A stretch of 64,000 nt of DNA from Rhabdornis inornatus (GCA_013397075.1 VWZS01003646.1:27528-91527), one strand, 5' to 3'. Counted from the stretch's first letter, positions 53,501 to 62,080 are shown. Notes: a model not told the origin generated them from the letters alone. Numbers and translations: made by a program.

Positions 53501-56500
53501 AACCTGTAAGATAATAGGGGTACTTTTTGGATGCCATGCTTTGCTCTCATTTTAAAGCACCTATTTTGATTTGTATTGGTTTTGCTCTGAAGGAGCATAA
53601 ATGGTCATTGAGTTAAATGAAACTGGGTTGTATTAAGTCAACCATTAAGGCAACCATCAGGTCTCAAAATCCTCAAGAAAATTCTTTTCCTGTTGTCCCT
53701 CAAGATGCTTACAAGTGATGGCAGTACCACTTCACTTCACTTGGTTCAGCCTGCCTCGCTGAACCAAGAACAGCCCCGTGTTCCTAGCAAGGCAGTGATT
53801 TTGCACCAAGAACAGGCTTTATTATTTAGCATTTGGCTGCTAGTTACCATCTTTTTCACTCACGAGCTTCCAGACTTGGGGGGGGGGACAAGAATGTCGT
53901 AGATGTTGTGAAGTCACTAATGCTTCTCTGTGCTGCCAGCAGATGTTGATGAGTGCACATCAAACCCCTGCTCCAATGGGGACTGTGTCAACACACCTGG
54001 TTCCTATTACTGCAAGTGCCACGCAGGTTTCCAGAGAACTCCTACCAAGCAAGCCTGCATTGGTAAGAACGCTGCTCCATGTCTGCTGGCATTGCAGATG
54101 TTCTGACCGCTTGCATCAGACTCCGTTTGATTTTAAAAAAATAGGAGTGCAATTTCACTAAATCCCAATGTTAAATCAACGGGCATTCTAGATCTGGGCT
54201 GCCACCTTACTTGTTCTCTTGATATCTTTTAATATTTATCCATTATTCTGGAATATCCATCCAGGGAATTTCCCAGACAGGAGTTCTTGGTGGGGGGGGA
54301 GTGGAATTGAATGACAGGTGCTTTTTTGTGTAAAAAAAGTGTTGAGTAGGTTTTTAAAAGTATTCATGAAGAAGTTGCAAAGCATCACAAAATGTAGCAT
54401 TTGCTGTACATGTCTGTAAAAATAATATTTTTCCCCGATTCAAGGAGACTAAATTCTTAACTTACTTTTGAACTTTTTTCTAAGTAATGGTTAAGTGACT
54501 TGCCAGCATTATTTTTCAAAGCAATAATTCTCTCTAAATGCATTTTTGTCTTACCGTAGCTCTCTGTTTGTGTAGGATTTCATTTGTTTGGCTTGTTTTT
54601 TTTCCTTCTCCTTAGATATCGATGAGTGTGTTCAGAATGGTGTTCTTTGTAAGAATGGCCGGTGTGTGAACACTGAGGGAAGCTTCCAGTGCATTTGCAA
54701 TGCTGGGTTTGAGCTGACTACAAATGGAAAAAATTGTGTGGGTAAGGACTCTTCTAAAGAATGGGGCAGACATTAGCTTGGTGGTTCTAGAAATTGTACT
54801 TCATACTGCAGGTAAGGATCATTGAAGATTACCTTTCTTGAAATACTGTGAACTTAGAGGCCCTTCATTCAAATAGTTGTCATACAGACCCATATTTTAA
54901 AGAAAATTTGGGGTAATTTTTGTTTTTGAAGCTGCACCTCTCCTCAAGAGTCCTAAGAATAATGTTTTTCCATAAAGCTTCACACCAAATGATCCATAAA
55001 TCAGCATTGCTGAAGAAAATACCAGTTTTTAATTTTGCCTACACAGTGTCAAGAAATAACCTTGCTAGATAAACAACAAGCTTAATTCTCTCAGGCTGTG
55101 GAAGCTTTTTATCCTCTCATGTGTGAAAGAAAGACACACTCTCTTCTTGCATACACAGCCTGCTGAAATATGCAGAGCAACTGATCACAACATAAAAAAT
55201 AAAATTGCTGCTTTTTCTGTGGAGGGAAAACTCTTGAGACAGACTTTCAGAGTTATGATTAGAAACCAGTCTTTGAGTGAAGAAATATTCCACACCAGTC
55301 CTGATTGATTATTTTCAATGTGTTGTGTCCTGGAGGGTGAGAAACTAAAAGAAGTTTTCTTTGCAATGTTTTGTAGACCACGATGAGTGTGCCACAACAA
55401 ACATGTGCTTGAATGGGATGTGCATAAATGAAGATGGGAGTTTTAAATGCATCTGTAAACCAGGATTTGTCCTGGCTCCAGATGGACGTTACTGTACTGG
55501 TATGTGAAACTTGGGGGATATTGATTGAAATATCAATTTCAGTTGATATTGATTGAAAATGGCTTTTTCTGTCTGTTCATCCATGGAAGAATGGCAGTCT
55601 GGTCACATGGATTGATTCAATGCCATATAACCCTTGCTGCTCACTAAAGTAGATTTCTTCAGCTGCCTGGATTAGAAACAGGTCTTTGATTTACTGAAAG
55701 AAGTATTTAATAGTATTGTGAAAGTCACAGCCATCAATAAATTAGCTTCTGAAAAGTCTTGGAGCATTGTAAATGCATCAAAATATTCAGACCCTTTGTG
55801 AAATGGTAAAGTGAGCAGCAGTATGGTAAATTTAAGAGGTTTGAAAGATCTTACATTGATGAGCCACACCCCCCCCACATATTTTCCACATCATTATTAT
55901 AATTCAGAGTGCATAGCACTTGAGTCATTTTACAGGTCACACAGCATTATAAACTTTTTAAAGTGCAGTCACTAGAAACTTCCATTGAACATTTTAAGAT
56001 TACTGTCTGATTTAGCTTCGGTTTCAGCAGACTAATTGAAGATACTTGTTGCTGCCCATAGAGGTAGGTTTGGGCTTAAGCCACTTCTAGTAAATCATAC
56101 AAATTGTTAATCTTCTGATTTGAATTTGAGCCATTTCTACTACTTGTGCTTTTCTTAATAACATGCAGTTGTGCTTAGAAATTGATGACCACTTAAAAGT
56201 TCTTTGAAATTAAAATTAACCATCATAAGGATATTTTGTGTTTAGTGCTCTTTAGCCACGCTTTAAAGCAAAATTAAAATATCATGGGATGGACAAAAGG
56301 GAAAATTTATCATTGATTTTGCTTGATGTGGAATATGAAGTACCTCTAATCCTACAGTTCTTCTGCATGTTTTGGAGATTTTTTGTTTGTTTGTGCAGCT
56401 GGAATTTGGATTATTCCAAGATTAAATTTTTATTATAAATAAACCTGCTATCATAAAGTTATATGATAATGTTCTGAAACTATTAGCTGTAATCTTGCTT

Positions 56501-59500
56501 AAAAACAGATTGATTGCTGAAGTGTCTTGCCTCCTCTTAGATATTGATGAGTGCCAGACATCAGGAATTTGCATGAATGGTCATTGCATAAATACTGAAG
56601 GCTCATTTCGGTGTGATTGTCCATCTGGCTTGGTTGTTGGAGTTGATGGTCGTGTGTGTGTAGGTAAGTCAGATTTATTCTTTTTTCTTCATAGAAAAAC
56701 AAGTGGAATCATCGGGTTAATTAATTATCAAATGCGTCAAATTATTTCCTTCTAAATAAAGTTGACATCAAACCACAAACAAGATGCAATCCCATAATCT
56801 TATTTTTAAAAGACGAGAAACTTAATTTCCTCTGTGGAACTGAAGAGGCACAACCTCTTTGTTTACCTGTTACTCATATAGAAGTAAGCTTAAAGTGCTT
56901 ACTCTTCTTGGCATCTCCTTTTGGTTTTGAGACATACCCTTCTAGTCTGATGATAAAAAGTATTTTTTCATGTAATCAGCCTCTTATCCTCTCAAATGGT
57001 ACTGGGTGGCATTTAAGAGATCCTTCACTAAGCTCTTCTAGGAGCTCTAGCGTATCTTCAGGGAGCTCGTGGAACAAAAAACGGGTAATTTTCAAGCTGA
57101 TGAAGAATTAAAAGAAGTGTGGGGGATAAGAAGTATTAAATCCCTTGTTCTCTGCTGATTGCTGATCAAAAGGGAGGAGAGCAATAAATATTTGACAGGG
57201 ATTTGTGAGAGTTATTATACTGTATGTACTTTGCAATACTGCAAAGGCCCTTAATTTAATCCACAGGAGATTTCTTTTCCCTCTGAGTATCAGAGCGTCA
57301 ATTCTATAGTCCCTAAATTTTTCCTTCTGCAGCTGCTGCATGTGTCTGTCATCAGGCACATTAGTGACCAGAGACTCTACAGTAATCATATTTATTAATT
57401 AGTGCTCTGACTGTTCTTGCTGAGGGACTCATGGATGTTGTGTCTGCCTTTTCCTTACCAGCATATTTCTGGATAAAGGAAAAACAGACTTCATCACAAT
57501 GCTTGGAGGTTCTCACATCAAAGGGATGGGACATACTAAATATTGCTGTTATCAGCTCATTTCAAGTAACATTTCAGATGGTGCAAAAGTTTGAAATCCT
57601 TCAAAACAAAATTTAGGACAAGTGTTTCTACCAAGTGCCAGCACAAGCTAGCCCCTTCTGTTACCAGTTCAGCTATAAAAATGCATGGTAAACACCAAGA
57701 CTGTCTTAAAAACATAGGCTCCAAAAAAGCTAAAACACATTCTCAGTCTCTCAGTTGGAACCCAAATTTTGTTGTTTTAAATAAATTAAATGTTCTAGTA
57801 AGCAGAACTGTACTAAAGATTGAACCAACAAAAGCAAGTTGTGTTCCCTCCTGTGTGGTAACCGAGTTGTTTTCTTCTGGTTTATTAAAAGTTCGGAGAA
57901 AAGCAGTGAGAAGTTAAACAGTGAGAAAAGGCCTGGTGCACTGTTTTAAATATCAGAATTTCAGTGCTCAGAGGCCCACCAACAAGACCAGATTTGAGTA
58001 CAGGCTGTTCAGTACCTTTTCTGTGTTCCAAGTTGGCCTCATCTTTACCCCTGTCAGTGATACAGCTGCAAAGAATCAATACAGTACTCAATTTTCTGTG
58101 TTTTGATTTACCTAATGTTGCCACAGCACTAGCAGCAAAAGACTTCTAAGGTTGGCCATCATCTGTGAACACCATTTATTTAGAATTTACATGTTACACA
58201 GCTTTAAGGTTTACCATAAATGCTTACATTTTCTACAGGAGGTACCCTTCATAGGACAGAAAATCATAAAGCAGAATCATGATCTAGTTGGAAAACTCAT
58301 TTTTAAAAAGATGATGTAATTATTCCAGCCATAATGTTGCATAGGAAATTTCAAATACGGCATAACAAAATATCCTCACACATGACTTGAGAATAGAATT
58401 TCCAAGCCAATCCAGTGTTCATAATTGTGTATGTGTGTTTATATATAATCCACATGCTGTGTTAACTACAGGAATTCTGTGTCTGGCTATTCTATTTCAT
58501 ATATTGCATGACCTGAATAATACTTTTCAGACATTCTGTCTGCTAGATCATTGGTAGTTTGAAAATTAATAACTTAATTGGACATCTTGTAAGAGCATTC
58601 CCACAAGCCTGCTAGGTAACTAGCAAGGAATATAAAATCTAAGAGCCCACAGTCCAGCTGTCCCCCTCTTTCTCTGAGCTCTGTTTTATTTCTGAATAAT
58701 GACCTTGATCCTGGTGAGAGTACACTTTAAAAAAAAAAAAGATGTTTTACTTAGTATTTATAAGTATGGCTGAGTCAATCACAAAATGTTATACAAGCTT
58801 GAAAAAGGTACAGCAAAGGGGAACAAATGCTTGGAAAAGGAACAGTTACAGAGTCATGGAACAGCTTAGATAAATACTTGGAGCCAAACTTCCAATATTT
58901 GAATATTTGCAGGCTTTTTAGGTTTGGCTGTACTTCCAGCTGCAGCTCCATGCTTGGACACCTCAGCTGGCTCTGTGTGTGAGTGTGTATCACCTCAGAG
59001 CTTGTGCTGAGCTGTGGCTCCAGCTTCACACAGTGTTTGTTCTCTCCTGAGACACCTCTAATGACCTCTGCCTACGGCCAGAGTCATCCAGGACACAGCA
59101 ACTAAGCTTTATTTTACCCTAGTAATTTTGCAGAGCAAAATGGAAAAGTTTGTCAAAAGCCTGATTTGTCCTTCTAAGGCTCCTGGATGGGTGCAGTGAC
59201 TTTCCCTGAGTGTGGATCAAGCACTGGTCCACCTGATATTGACCACAAATGTGGTGATGATCATTTTTGTAAGTATTGAAGTGCTACACTGCCAAATTTA
59301 AGAGTGTAGAAGTGCTGCGCCTTGGGAAAGAGTGGAGAGTCCCATAAACAGGTACACAGGTACAGCAGCAGCAGTTCTAATCTCTGATCCAGGGCAAAAA
59401 TAAATTCTTGCACTGAAATCAGTAGCTGAAGGCTAATCAAACTAATCATGGGGAGCAGCACAGGTTCACCAGTAAGGTGCAGACTCAGAACTGTTGTGAA

Positions 59501-62080
59501 ATGGAGATCCTGAGCTTTGTGAGGTGCCTGCAGCAATTTAATCATCCACGAAGAAGTGCCTGTCCATCTCATTCTTGGTCGTAGCACAGCCCAAGGGGGT
59601 TGTGTCACACAATTGCTGTTTTGTTTGTGGGAGAGACAGCTTGGTTCTTCATCGTTTACAGACTAAGTGAATTACTGACTGTGTAGATCAGACTGTTTCC
59701 CTGTAACTAGGCATGCAACTGTCCCCAAGTTCTCTGTGTCACTTTTCTAAAAGTATTGATGTATGCTGAAGCACTTGCTCTCCCACGCAGAGCTGTTGCT
59801 CTGTAGCTTCCTTCAGCTACTTCCCGCGTTCCACGTCTTTGAAGACCTTCCTCCAGAGTGTTTCTTTCCCACTTGCCAGTCTTCTATCCCTCTGCAGTTT
59901 CCCTTCATGCCATTTCCTTCCCTTGGTCTGCTTCTCCATTCCCTCACAGACACATAACTAGGAGGAAGCCTCCTCTTCTGTGACAGGGCAGTGGTTGAAG
60001 TCCCTTTGTTGAAAGTAGAATTTGTCAGAGTAGCAACTACAGTTCTGTGACATGGAGGGAAAGGATGCAATGCCACTAATTATTTTGCAAAGTAAATGAG
60101 CAGACATTTCTTCTGCAAATGTCCTCCACTGTTTTCAAGCATCATAATCTTTTCCTGCTGTCAAGTGCAAGTAGGTTGTACTGGCTTCACCTAGATTCTT
60201 GGCTACAGAAAAACTCTAAAATCTAGGACATATTTAGCTGTGCTCCAGAACTATCTGTTCCATGGGATACCAAAAGCAAGAGAAAACATTTATGTGCAGG
60301 CATTTATGTTATACAGGAGCCAGCTTACAACATTCAAAGAACCGACAGAACACATAAGGAATTGCCAGTTCTTATTTGGATTGGCTCTGGATATTCAGCA
60401 TTCACTGTAAAACTTCTCATGCAACTTTTCTTTGTTGTTTTGGGGTCATACTTCAAGCAAGTAACTGTCTGGATTCCCTCAAACCCATTTTAGTTTCTGA
60501 GTCCGTTCAGGCTCACGTCCAGGCCACATGCATGGTGGTTTTACTGGGACAATGACAAGGAGCATGAATTAAAGCTGTATTCTGTTCTGGCCCATAAAGA
60601 TACCTGAAACAAAGAGTATTTCTGCAGCTCCAACAGTGTCTGCAGAATTACAGGAGTCAAAAGTAAAGGCTGTTTATCTGTATCCTGCAGTTCTGAGCTA
60701 CACATTATTAGAAGGACTGTCCAAATCACATGCTTGTTAAAAGATCTCTACTATCCTGTAAGCCAACATGGGAAAAAGCATTGAACCTTAGACCAAAAAC
60801 AGGAAAGCACAGCAAAACCCCAAACAAATGCATTAAAAGCAATCTCAGATACATTTTCATAGTTCTTGGATAAGTATAGGAGATGATTATTCCTGTAAAG
60901 GTAGGTATGGAGGGTGTGTCTTGGAAGATGCTTCTTCCTGCATCTCACTCGTCAAGGCTGTCAAATTGATTCATGTGATTAGATCAGCTGTAAGATTGGC
61001 AGCATGTACATGGTGAGTCTTACAGGTGTATGGTTGGCCTGTATAATTTTCCTGCTGTCTTTTTTTGGCATGATTTTTGAGATTGAAGAACCTTTCAGGT
61101 GTTGTGTGTTTTGTTTGTGTGATAAGTGGTAATTTATTCAGGCCATCAGTTCCAGCCCTCTCCCCAGGGATGGCACTTCAATTTCCAGAGTGGGTTTTTA
61201 ATCACAAAACCCCTGAAGTTTCTTATAGTCTGGGCAGTAGCACTGCTTTCCTCACTGCCTAGTTGTGTGTAAGATTTTCTAGACTGCTGCTCCCAGCTAG
61301 ATTTTGGGGCCTCTTTGGTGTGCTAATCCAGCACTGGTGCCTGTTTACAATAAACCTTATAAGATGGTCATGTCACATAAATGCTAGTCTGAGCAATCTG
61401 CTAAAATTGCATTGCTGTTCATGATTTTGTAAATACAGCTGGAGACCACACTCCTCCTTTCAGAAGCAGATATTCTCCCATATTTCCAGCCCTGGGCTGC
61501 TGGGAAGTTAACCTACCTGAGGAAGCATTTTGGAAGTCAGAAATGTCTGTGGTATTTTCAAAGGGAAGAATGAGCCACCACGTGCTGATCCAGGCCATCC
61601 TGTGATTCTTACTGGGATATTTGTTGATGGATTTACAGAGCTGCTTCAGGGTGTGGGTCGCCTTTGCTGGGTCCTTTGGAATGCCTTTGAATTTACTCAC
61701 AAAATCCTGGTTTAGGTGGTTTGGAAATGCTCTGGAGAAAGCCCCAGGAGGTAACCACGCTGAGAATTGGCCTTGGTGCAATCAGGATTATTAAGGCAGT
61801 GCAGATGTAGCCAGTGTGACCTTCTTGTTGACCAAAAATAAGGGGTTTTAGCTTTTGGGAGAGCATGCATACATTTCGCCCTCAGCCCAAGGAAATAATT
61901 ACTTCTTCCCCTGTCTTTTTTCTTCAGATACTCACGTGCGTAGCACATGCTATGGAGGCATCAGAAAAGGGCTGTGTGTCCGTCCCTTCCCTGGTGCTGT
62001 GACAAAGTCTGAGTGCTGCTGTGCCAACCCTGACTATGGTTTTGGAGAGCCATGTCATCCCTGCCCTGCTAAAAACTCAG
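10977..62080 (+). CDS. FBN2: Fibrillin-2 gene, 5' part (exons 1-16 of a longer gene; partial)
   Basis: Fibrillin-2 is a secreted, cysteine-rich glycoprotein that polymerises head to tail into 10-12 nm extracellular microfibrils, scaffolds elastin and binds latent TGF-beta/BMP complexes; it is mainly a developmental fibrillin. The CDS is a join of 16 exons: 10977-11218, 11996-12078, 15403-15501, 15995-16090, 18308-18403, 33885-34082, 38693-38818, 44207-44332, 46505-46657, 47433-47666, 48514-48651, 53943-54062, 54616-54741, 55377-55499, 56541-56663 and 61928-62080. Together they give 2,236 nt, about 745 residues. All junctions are AG/GT and in frame. The domain order matches fibrillins. The glycine-rich linker (exon 10) and the MGRRRRL start point to FBN2 rather than FBN1. 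The second copy of exon 7 (39379-39504) is left out of this join. The remaining exons, roughly three quarters of the protein, lie beyond the right edge. Confidence 0.97.
11095..11130 (+). repeat. Three tandem copies of a 12-bp unit inside exon 1
   Basis: Three consecutive 12-mers, CTCCCTCAGGAA, CTCCCTCAGGAG and CTCCCTCAGGCT, differ only in their last two bases. They are in frame and encode repeating Pro-Ser-Gly-containing tetrads in the pro-region. Being a multiple of three, gain or loss of a unit would not shift the frame. Confidence 0.95.
11219..11995 (+). other. FBN2: FBN2 intron 1 (777 bp)
   Basis: Phase-2 intron with donor GTAGGG and acceptor TTGCAG. The first 150 bp are still GC-rich; the rest is ordinary AT-rich sequence. 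I see no gene or recognisable repeat. Confidence 0.9.
11996..12078 (+). CDS. FBN2: FBN2 exon 2: fibrillin unique N-terminal (FUN) domain
   Basis: Residues 81-108. It starts with the PNVCGSR motif and contains SYCCPGWKTLPGG, with four cysteines, the signature of the FUN domain that begins the mature fibrillin. In fibrillins this domain takes part in head-to-tail assembly with the C-terminal region and in heparan sulphate binding. The intron before is phase 2 and the one after is phase 1, so this exon converts the gene to the phase-1 pattern that follows. Its 83-bp length fits the conserved fibrillin exon structure. Confidence 0.96.
12079..15402 (+). other. FBN2: FBN2 intron 2 (3.3 kb)
   Basis: Donor GTAAGTG, acceptor TCCTCAG. 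It holds a G-run at about 14440-14461 followed by a short TTTG repeat and poly-A runs near 12211, 12390 and 14947. I see no gene or clear transposon. Confidence 0.88.
14438..14482 (+). repeat. Poly-G run followed by (TTTG)n microsatellite
   Basis: An almost uninterrupted run of G (about a dozen), then GTGGTGGGGGTG, then several TTTG units within intron 2. The G-rich strand has enough G-tracts to form a G-quadruplex in principle. Length is prone to sequencing error. Confidence 0.85.
15403..15501 (+). CDS. FBN2: FBN2 exon 3: EGF-like domain 1
   Basis: Residues 109-141. Six cysteines in EGF spacing, including CRNSCGDGFC and PNMCTCASGQ. It lacks the D-x-D-E Ca-binding signature, so it is a non-calcium EGF, as is known for fibrillin EGF1-3. 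The exon is 99 bp, symmetric phase 1-1, with donor GTAAGG. Confidence 0.97.
15502..15994 (+). other. FBN2: FBN2 intron 3 (493 bp)
   Basis: Short phase-1 intron with acceptor CTGCAG. AT-rich; I see nothing else in it. Confidence 0.9.
15995..16090 (+). CDS. FBN2: FBN2 exon 4: EGF-like domain 2
   Basis: Residues 142-173. Six-cysteine EGF module with the CRNGGTC and CQCQKGFSG motifs and no calcium-binding signature. 96 bp, phase 1-1, donor GTAAGT. In fibrillins, EGF2 and EGF3 with hybrid domain 1 bind LTBPs and fibulins. Confidence 0.97.
16091..18307 (+). other. FBN2: FBN2 intron 4 (2.2 kb)
   Basis: Phase-1 intron, acceptor TTGAAG. A single unresolved base lies at 17026, with no duplicated flanks visible. 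I recognise no gene or transposon. Confidence 0.88.
18308..18403 (+). CDS. FBN2: FBN2 exon 5: EGF-like domain 3
   Basis: Residues 174-205. Six-cysteine EGF with CQNGGRC and the strongly conserved GPNRCACVYGFTGPQC segment shared by fibrillins. Non-calcium type. 96 bp, phase 1-1. The acceptor (GATTGAAG) is slightly atypical in having a purine at -3, but the tract upstream is T-rich and the frame fits exactly. Confidence 0.97.
21681..22030 (+). mobile_element. CR1 LINE 3' end (sense orientation)
   Basis: The block has the characteristic avian CR1 3' wording: TTTTTACAAGGGCAG-like start, GGCACAGGGTGCCCAGAGCAGCT, GCCAAGGCCAGGTTGGA, and CCTTCCAACCCAAACCATTCT followed by an ATTCTATGA-like tail near 22012. 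Sense orientation follows from the tail lying to the right. It is a 5'-truncated copy of about 350 bp without reverse-transcriptase coding sequence, typical of dead CR1 insertions. Its GC content is higher than the surrounding intron. The subfamily cannot be assigned by eye. Confidence 0.9.
28127..28170. repeat. Perfect 20-bp inverted repeat, 4-nt loop
   Basis: The left arm at 28127-28146 (CTTTAGTCATTACCTGAAGT) is exactly the reverse complement of 28151-28170, separated by CATC. Pairing stops at both outer ends. It lies in intron 5. A transcript of either strand could form a 20-bp hairpin. It is shorter than a typical pre-miRNA stem. Confidence 0.97.
29509..29580 (+). repeat. Compound microsatellite (AAT)n then (TAG)n
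   Basis: About 14 AAT units with one ATG interruption near 29552, followed by about six TAG units. Located in intron 5. Likely length-polymorphic. Confidence 0.95.
31796..31836 (+). repeat. AT-rich short tandem repeat (TATTA-like)
   Basis: Repeated TATTA units with imperfections in intron 5. Confidence 0.75.
32114..32141. other. Assembly gap (28 N)
   Basis: A run of 28 unresolved bases in intron 5. The flanks show no visible duplication. No exon is expected here because exon 5 and exon 6 join in frame. Confidence 0.99.
33885..34082 (+). CDS. FBN2: FBN2 exon 6: hybrid domain 1
   Basis: Residues 206-271. It starts DYRTGPCF and contains the CC pair (SLCCATVGRAWGHPCEMC) that mixes TB-like and EGF-like cysteine patterns. 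I count nine cysteines, an odd number, which agrees with the known free cysteine of fibrillin hybrid domain 1 proposed to form intermolecular disulphides during microfibril assembly. 198 bp, phase 1-1. The acceptor follows a long T/C tract. The segment after the last CC pair (CRRGFIPNIRTGAC) is characteristic of fibrillins. Confidence 0.97.
35144..35350 (-). mobile_element. CR1 LINE 3' fragment (antisense)
   Basis: Reads as the reverse complement of a CR1 3' end: CACAGAGTCTCAGAATGGTT, GGTTGAAGGGACCTCTGGA, CATCCAGTCCAGCCCCCTGC and CCTCCCTGGGCAGCCTGTTC in the expected order. Insertion orientation is opposite to FBN2. Truncated, with no coding capacity. Confidence 0.9.
37872..37975 (-). mobile_element. 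Short CR1 fragment (antisense)
   Basis: ATCACAGAATAATTAGGGTT, GAAGGAATCTCTGGA and CCCAGTCCAGCCCCC follow the antisense CR1 3' pattern in order, but only about 100 bp is recognisable. Confidence 0.75.
38457..39141 (+). repeat. 685-bp tandem block, copy 1 (contains exon 7)
   Basis: This block (236 bp of intron 6, exon 7, 323 bp of intron 7) recurs at 39143-39827 with no difference that I can see. The only base between the copies is an N at 39142. Offset is 686. See findings for the interpretation. Confidence 0.95.
38693..38818 (+). CDS. FBN2: FBN2 exon 7: calcium-binding EGF 1 (copy 1)
   Basis: Residues 272-313. It starts with the DVDEC calcium-binding signature and has six cysteines; C-x-N-x4-Y (CINSVGSYEC) is the consensus for Asn beta-hydroxylation and calcium ligation. 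126 bp, phase 1-1, acceptor TTTGCAG after a long T run, donor GTAGGTG. It matches cbEGF1, between hybrid 1 and cbEGF2. An identical copy lies 686 bp downstream; I treat this copy as the reference exon, although either copy would serve. Confidence 0.95.
39142..39142. other. Single N at the junction of two identical 685-bp blocks
   Basis: The N sits exactly between the end of copy 1 and the start of copy 2. This is what a scaffold join of two contigs with an unmerged overlap looks like. Confidence 0.95.
39143..39827 (+). repeat. 685-bp tandem block, copy 2 (contains exon 7 duplicate)
   Basis: Same sequence as 38457-39141. It begins TTTCATGGTGCAGG directly after the N and ends at CTTTGTT, where unique intron sequence resumes. 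Confidence 0.95.
39379..39504 (+). CDS. FBN2: Second copy of FBN2 exon 7 (cbEGF1); probable assembly duplicate
   Basis: Identical to 38693-38818 and with the same intact acceptor and donor. Because the exon is 126 bp and phase 1-1, splicing it in would add 42 residues without a frameshift, giving two consecutive identical cbEGF1 modules. Known vertebrate fibrillins have one cbEGF1 here. Complete identity including intron flanks and the N at the join favour an artefact. A very recent real duplication cannot be excluded. Confidence 0.7.
41504..41542 (+). repeat. (TA)n/(TG)n microsatellite
   Basis: TATATATATA followed by about ten TG units with interruptions, in intron 7. Confidence 0.9.
44207..44332 (+). 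CDS. FBN2: FBN2 exon 8: calcium-binding EGF 2
   Basis: Residues 314-355. DIDEC start, six cysteines, CSNTVGSYFC with the beta-hydroxylation consensus. 126 bp, phase 1-1, donor GTAGGT. It is followed in the protein by TB1. The SVIPGICEGG segment closely resembles human fibrillin-2 cbEGF2 as I remember it. Confidence 0.97.
44333..46504 (+). other. FBN2: FBN2 intron 8 (2.2 kb)
   Basis: AT-rich intron with short TA and poly-T runs. I see no gene or clear repeat family. The acceptor (GATACCAG) has only a moderate pyrimidine tract close to the AG, with a T-run about 20 bp further upstream. Confidence 0.88.
46505..46657 (+). CDS. FBN2: FBN2 exon 9: TB domain 1 (first part)
   Basis: Residues 356-406. 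Contains GRCAQELPG and the diagnostic triple cysteine (CCCESGHCW) of TGF-beta-binding-protein-like (TB/8-Cys) domains, found only in fibrillins and LTBPs. Seven of the eight cysteines are here; the eighth (RRLC) is in exon 10. 153 bp, phase 1-1, donor GTGAGTG. The loop between the triple cysteine and CPVRG (AGGSVQEV) differs from the human one I remember. Confidence 0.97.
46658..47432 (+). other. FBN2: FBN2 intron 9 (775 bp)
   Basis: Phase-1 intron ending CTGACAG. Nothing recognisable inside. Confidence 0.9.
47433..47666 (+). CDS. FBN2: FBN2 exon 10: end of TB1 and glycine-rich linker
   Basis: Residues 407-484. It begins DDHRRLC, completing TB1, then runs into a region rich in Gly, Asn, Phe and Pro (GGNGF, GNGNGFGPRG, GFIPIPG, GVGAGG), and ends PIITGL. 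Fibrillin-1 has a proline-rich and fibrillin-3 a proline/glycine-rich region here, so this exon is the best single evidence that the gene is FBN2. The linker is thought to act as a flexible hinge. GC content is well above neighbouring exons. 234 bp, phase 1-1. Just before PIITGL the sequence reads HSPTGSG, which looks about four residues longer than the human protein I remember. Confidence 0.96.
47667..48513 (+). other. FBN2: FBN2 intron 10 (847 bp)
   Basis: Donor GTAAGTG, acceptor CATTAG. No other feature seen. Confidence 0.9.
48514..48651 (+). CDS. FBN2: FBN2 exon 11: EGF-like domain 4
   Basis: Residues 485-530. Starts TILNQT, a potential N-glycosylation site (N-Q-T), then a six-cysteine EGF (CLNGRC, YRCECNMGY). 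The position before the first cysteine reads TIDNC, not the D-x-D-E-C calcium signature, so it is the non-calcium EGF4 known from fibrillins. 138 bp, phase 1-1, donor GTGAGT. Confidence 0.97.
48652..53942 (+). other. FBN2: FBN2 intron 11 (5.3 kb)
   Basis: AT-rich with scattered homopolymer runs and a G run at 53879-53887 just before the exon 12 acceptor region. I recognise no gene, transposon or RNA gene in it. Confidence 0.87.
53938..53944 (+). promoter_or_regulatory. FBN2: Tandem (NAGNAG) splice acceptor of exon 12
   Basis: The exon 12 acceptor reads GCCAGCAG then ATGTTGATGAG, so two AG acceptors lie three bases apart. The downstream AG gives D-V-D-E-C directly; the upstream one would insert one Ala before it. 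Both keep the frame. Confidence 0.85.
53943..54062 (+). CDS. FBN2: FBN2 exon 12: calcium-binding EGF 3
   Basis: Residues 531-570. DVDEC, then the short NPCSNGDC first loop and CVNTPGSYYC beta-hydroxylation consensus. 120 bp, phase 1-1, ending KQACI, donor GTAAGA. The start was chosen at the downstream AG of a tandem acceptor because it restores the standard cbEGF spacing. Confidence 0.96.
54063..54615 (+). other. FBN2: FBN2 intron 12 (553 bp)
   Basis: Short AT-rich intron, acceptor CTCCTTAG. Nothing further recognised. Confidence 0.9.
54616..54741 (+). CDS. FBN2: FBN2 exon 13: calcium-binding EGF 4
   Basis: Residues 571-612. DIDEC, LCKNGRC, CVNTEGSFQC and CICNAGFELT with six cysteines and full calcium-binding consensus. 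126 bp, phase 1-1, donor GTAAGG. Confidence 0.97.
54742..55376 (+). other. FBN2: FBN2 intron 13 (635 bp)
   Basis: AT-rich intron, acceptor TTTGTAG. Nothing further recognised. Confidence 0.9.
55377..55499 (+). CDS. FBN2: FBN2 exon 14: calcium-binding EGF 5
   Basis: Residues 613-653. Begins DHDEC, a His at the variable position of the calcium signature, which I also remember from human fibrillin-2 at this module. CLNGMC and CINEDGSFKC follow, with six cysteines. 123 bp, phase 1-1, donor GTATGTG (slightly weaker than neighbours). Confidence 0.97.
55500..56540 (+). other. FBN2: FBN2 intron 14 (1.0 kb)
   Basis: Contains a near-direct repeat of GATATTGATTGAAA at about 55517-55557 and a C-run at about 55869. 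Nothing else recognised. Confidence 0.88.
56541..56663 (+). CDS. FBN2: FBN2 exon 15: calcium-binding EGF 6
   Basis: Residues 654-694. DIDEC, ICMNGHC, CINTEGSFRC, CDCPSGL with six cysteines and calcium consensus. 123 bp, phase 1-1, acceptor CTCCTCTTAG, donor GTAAGTC. It precedes TB2. Confidence 0.97.
56664..61927 (+). other. FBN2: FBN2 intron 15 (5.3 kb)
   Basis: AT-rich, with no gene, RNA gene or clear transposon that I can recognise. A poly-A run lies near 58728. The acceptor is TTCTTCAG. Confidence 0.87.
61928..62080 (+). CDS. FBN2: FBN2 exon 16: TB domain 2 (first part)
   Basis: Residues 695-745 plus 1 nt. STCYGG, GLCVRPFPGAVTKSECCC (triple cysteine) and GEPCHPCPAKNS give seven of the eight TB cysteines; the eighth should come from the next exon, which is outside the window. 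153 bp, phase 1-1, donor GTAAGAT. This is the last coding exon I can find here. Confidence 0.97.

Noticed and set aside
10977..62080. FBN1 or FBN3 as the identity of the gene
   Set aside because: Fibrillin-1 has a proline-rich region at exon 10 and fibrillin-3 a mixed one; the Gly/Asn-rich linker here and the MGRRRRL start fit fibrillin-2.
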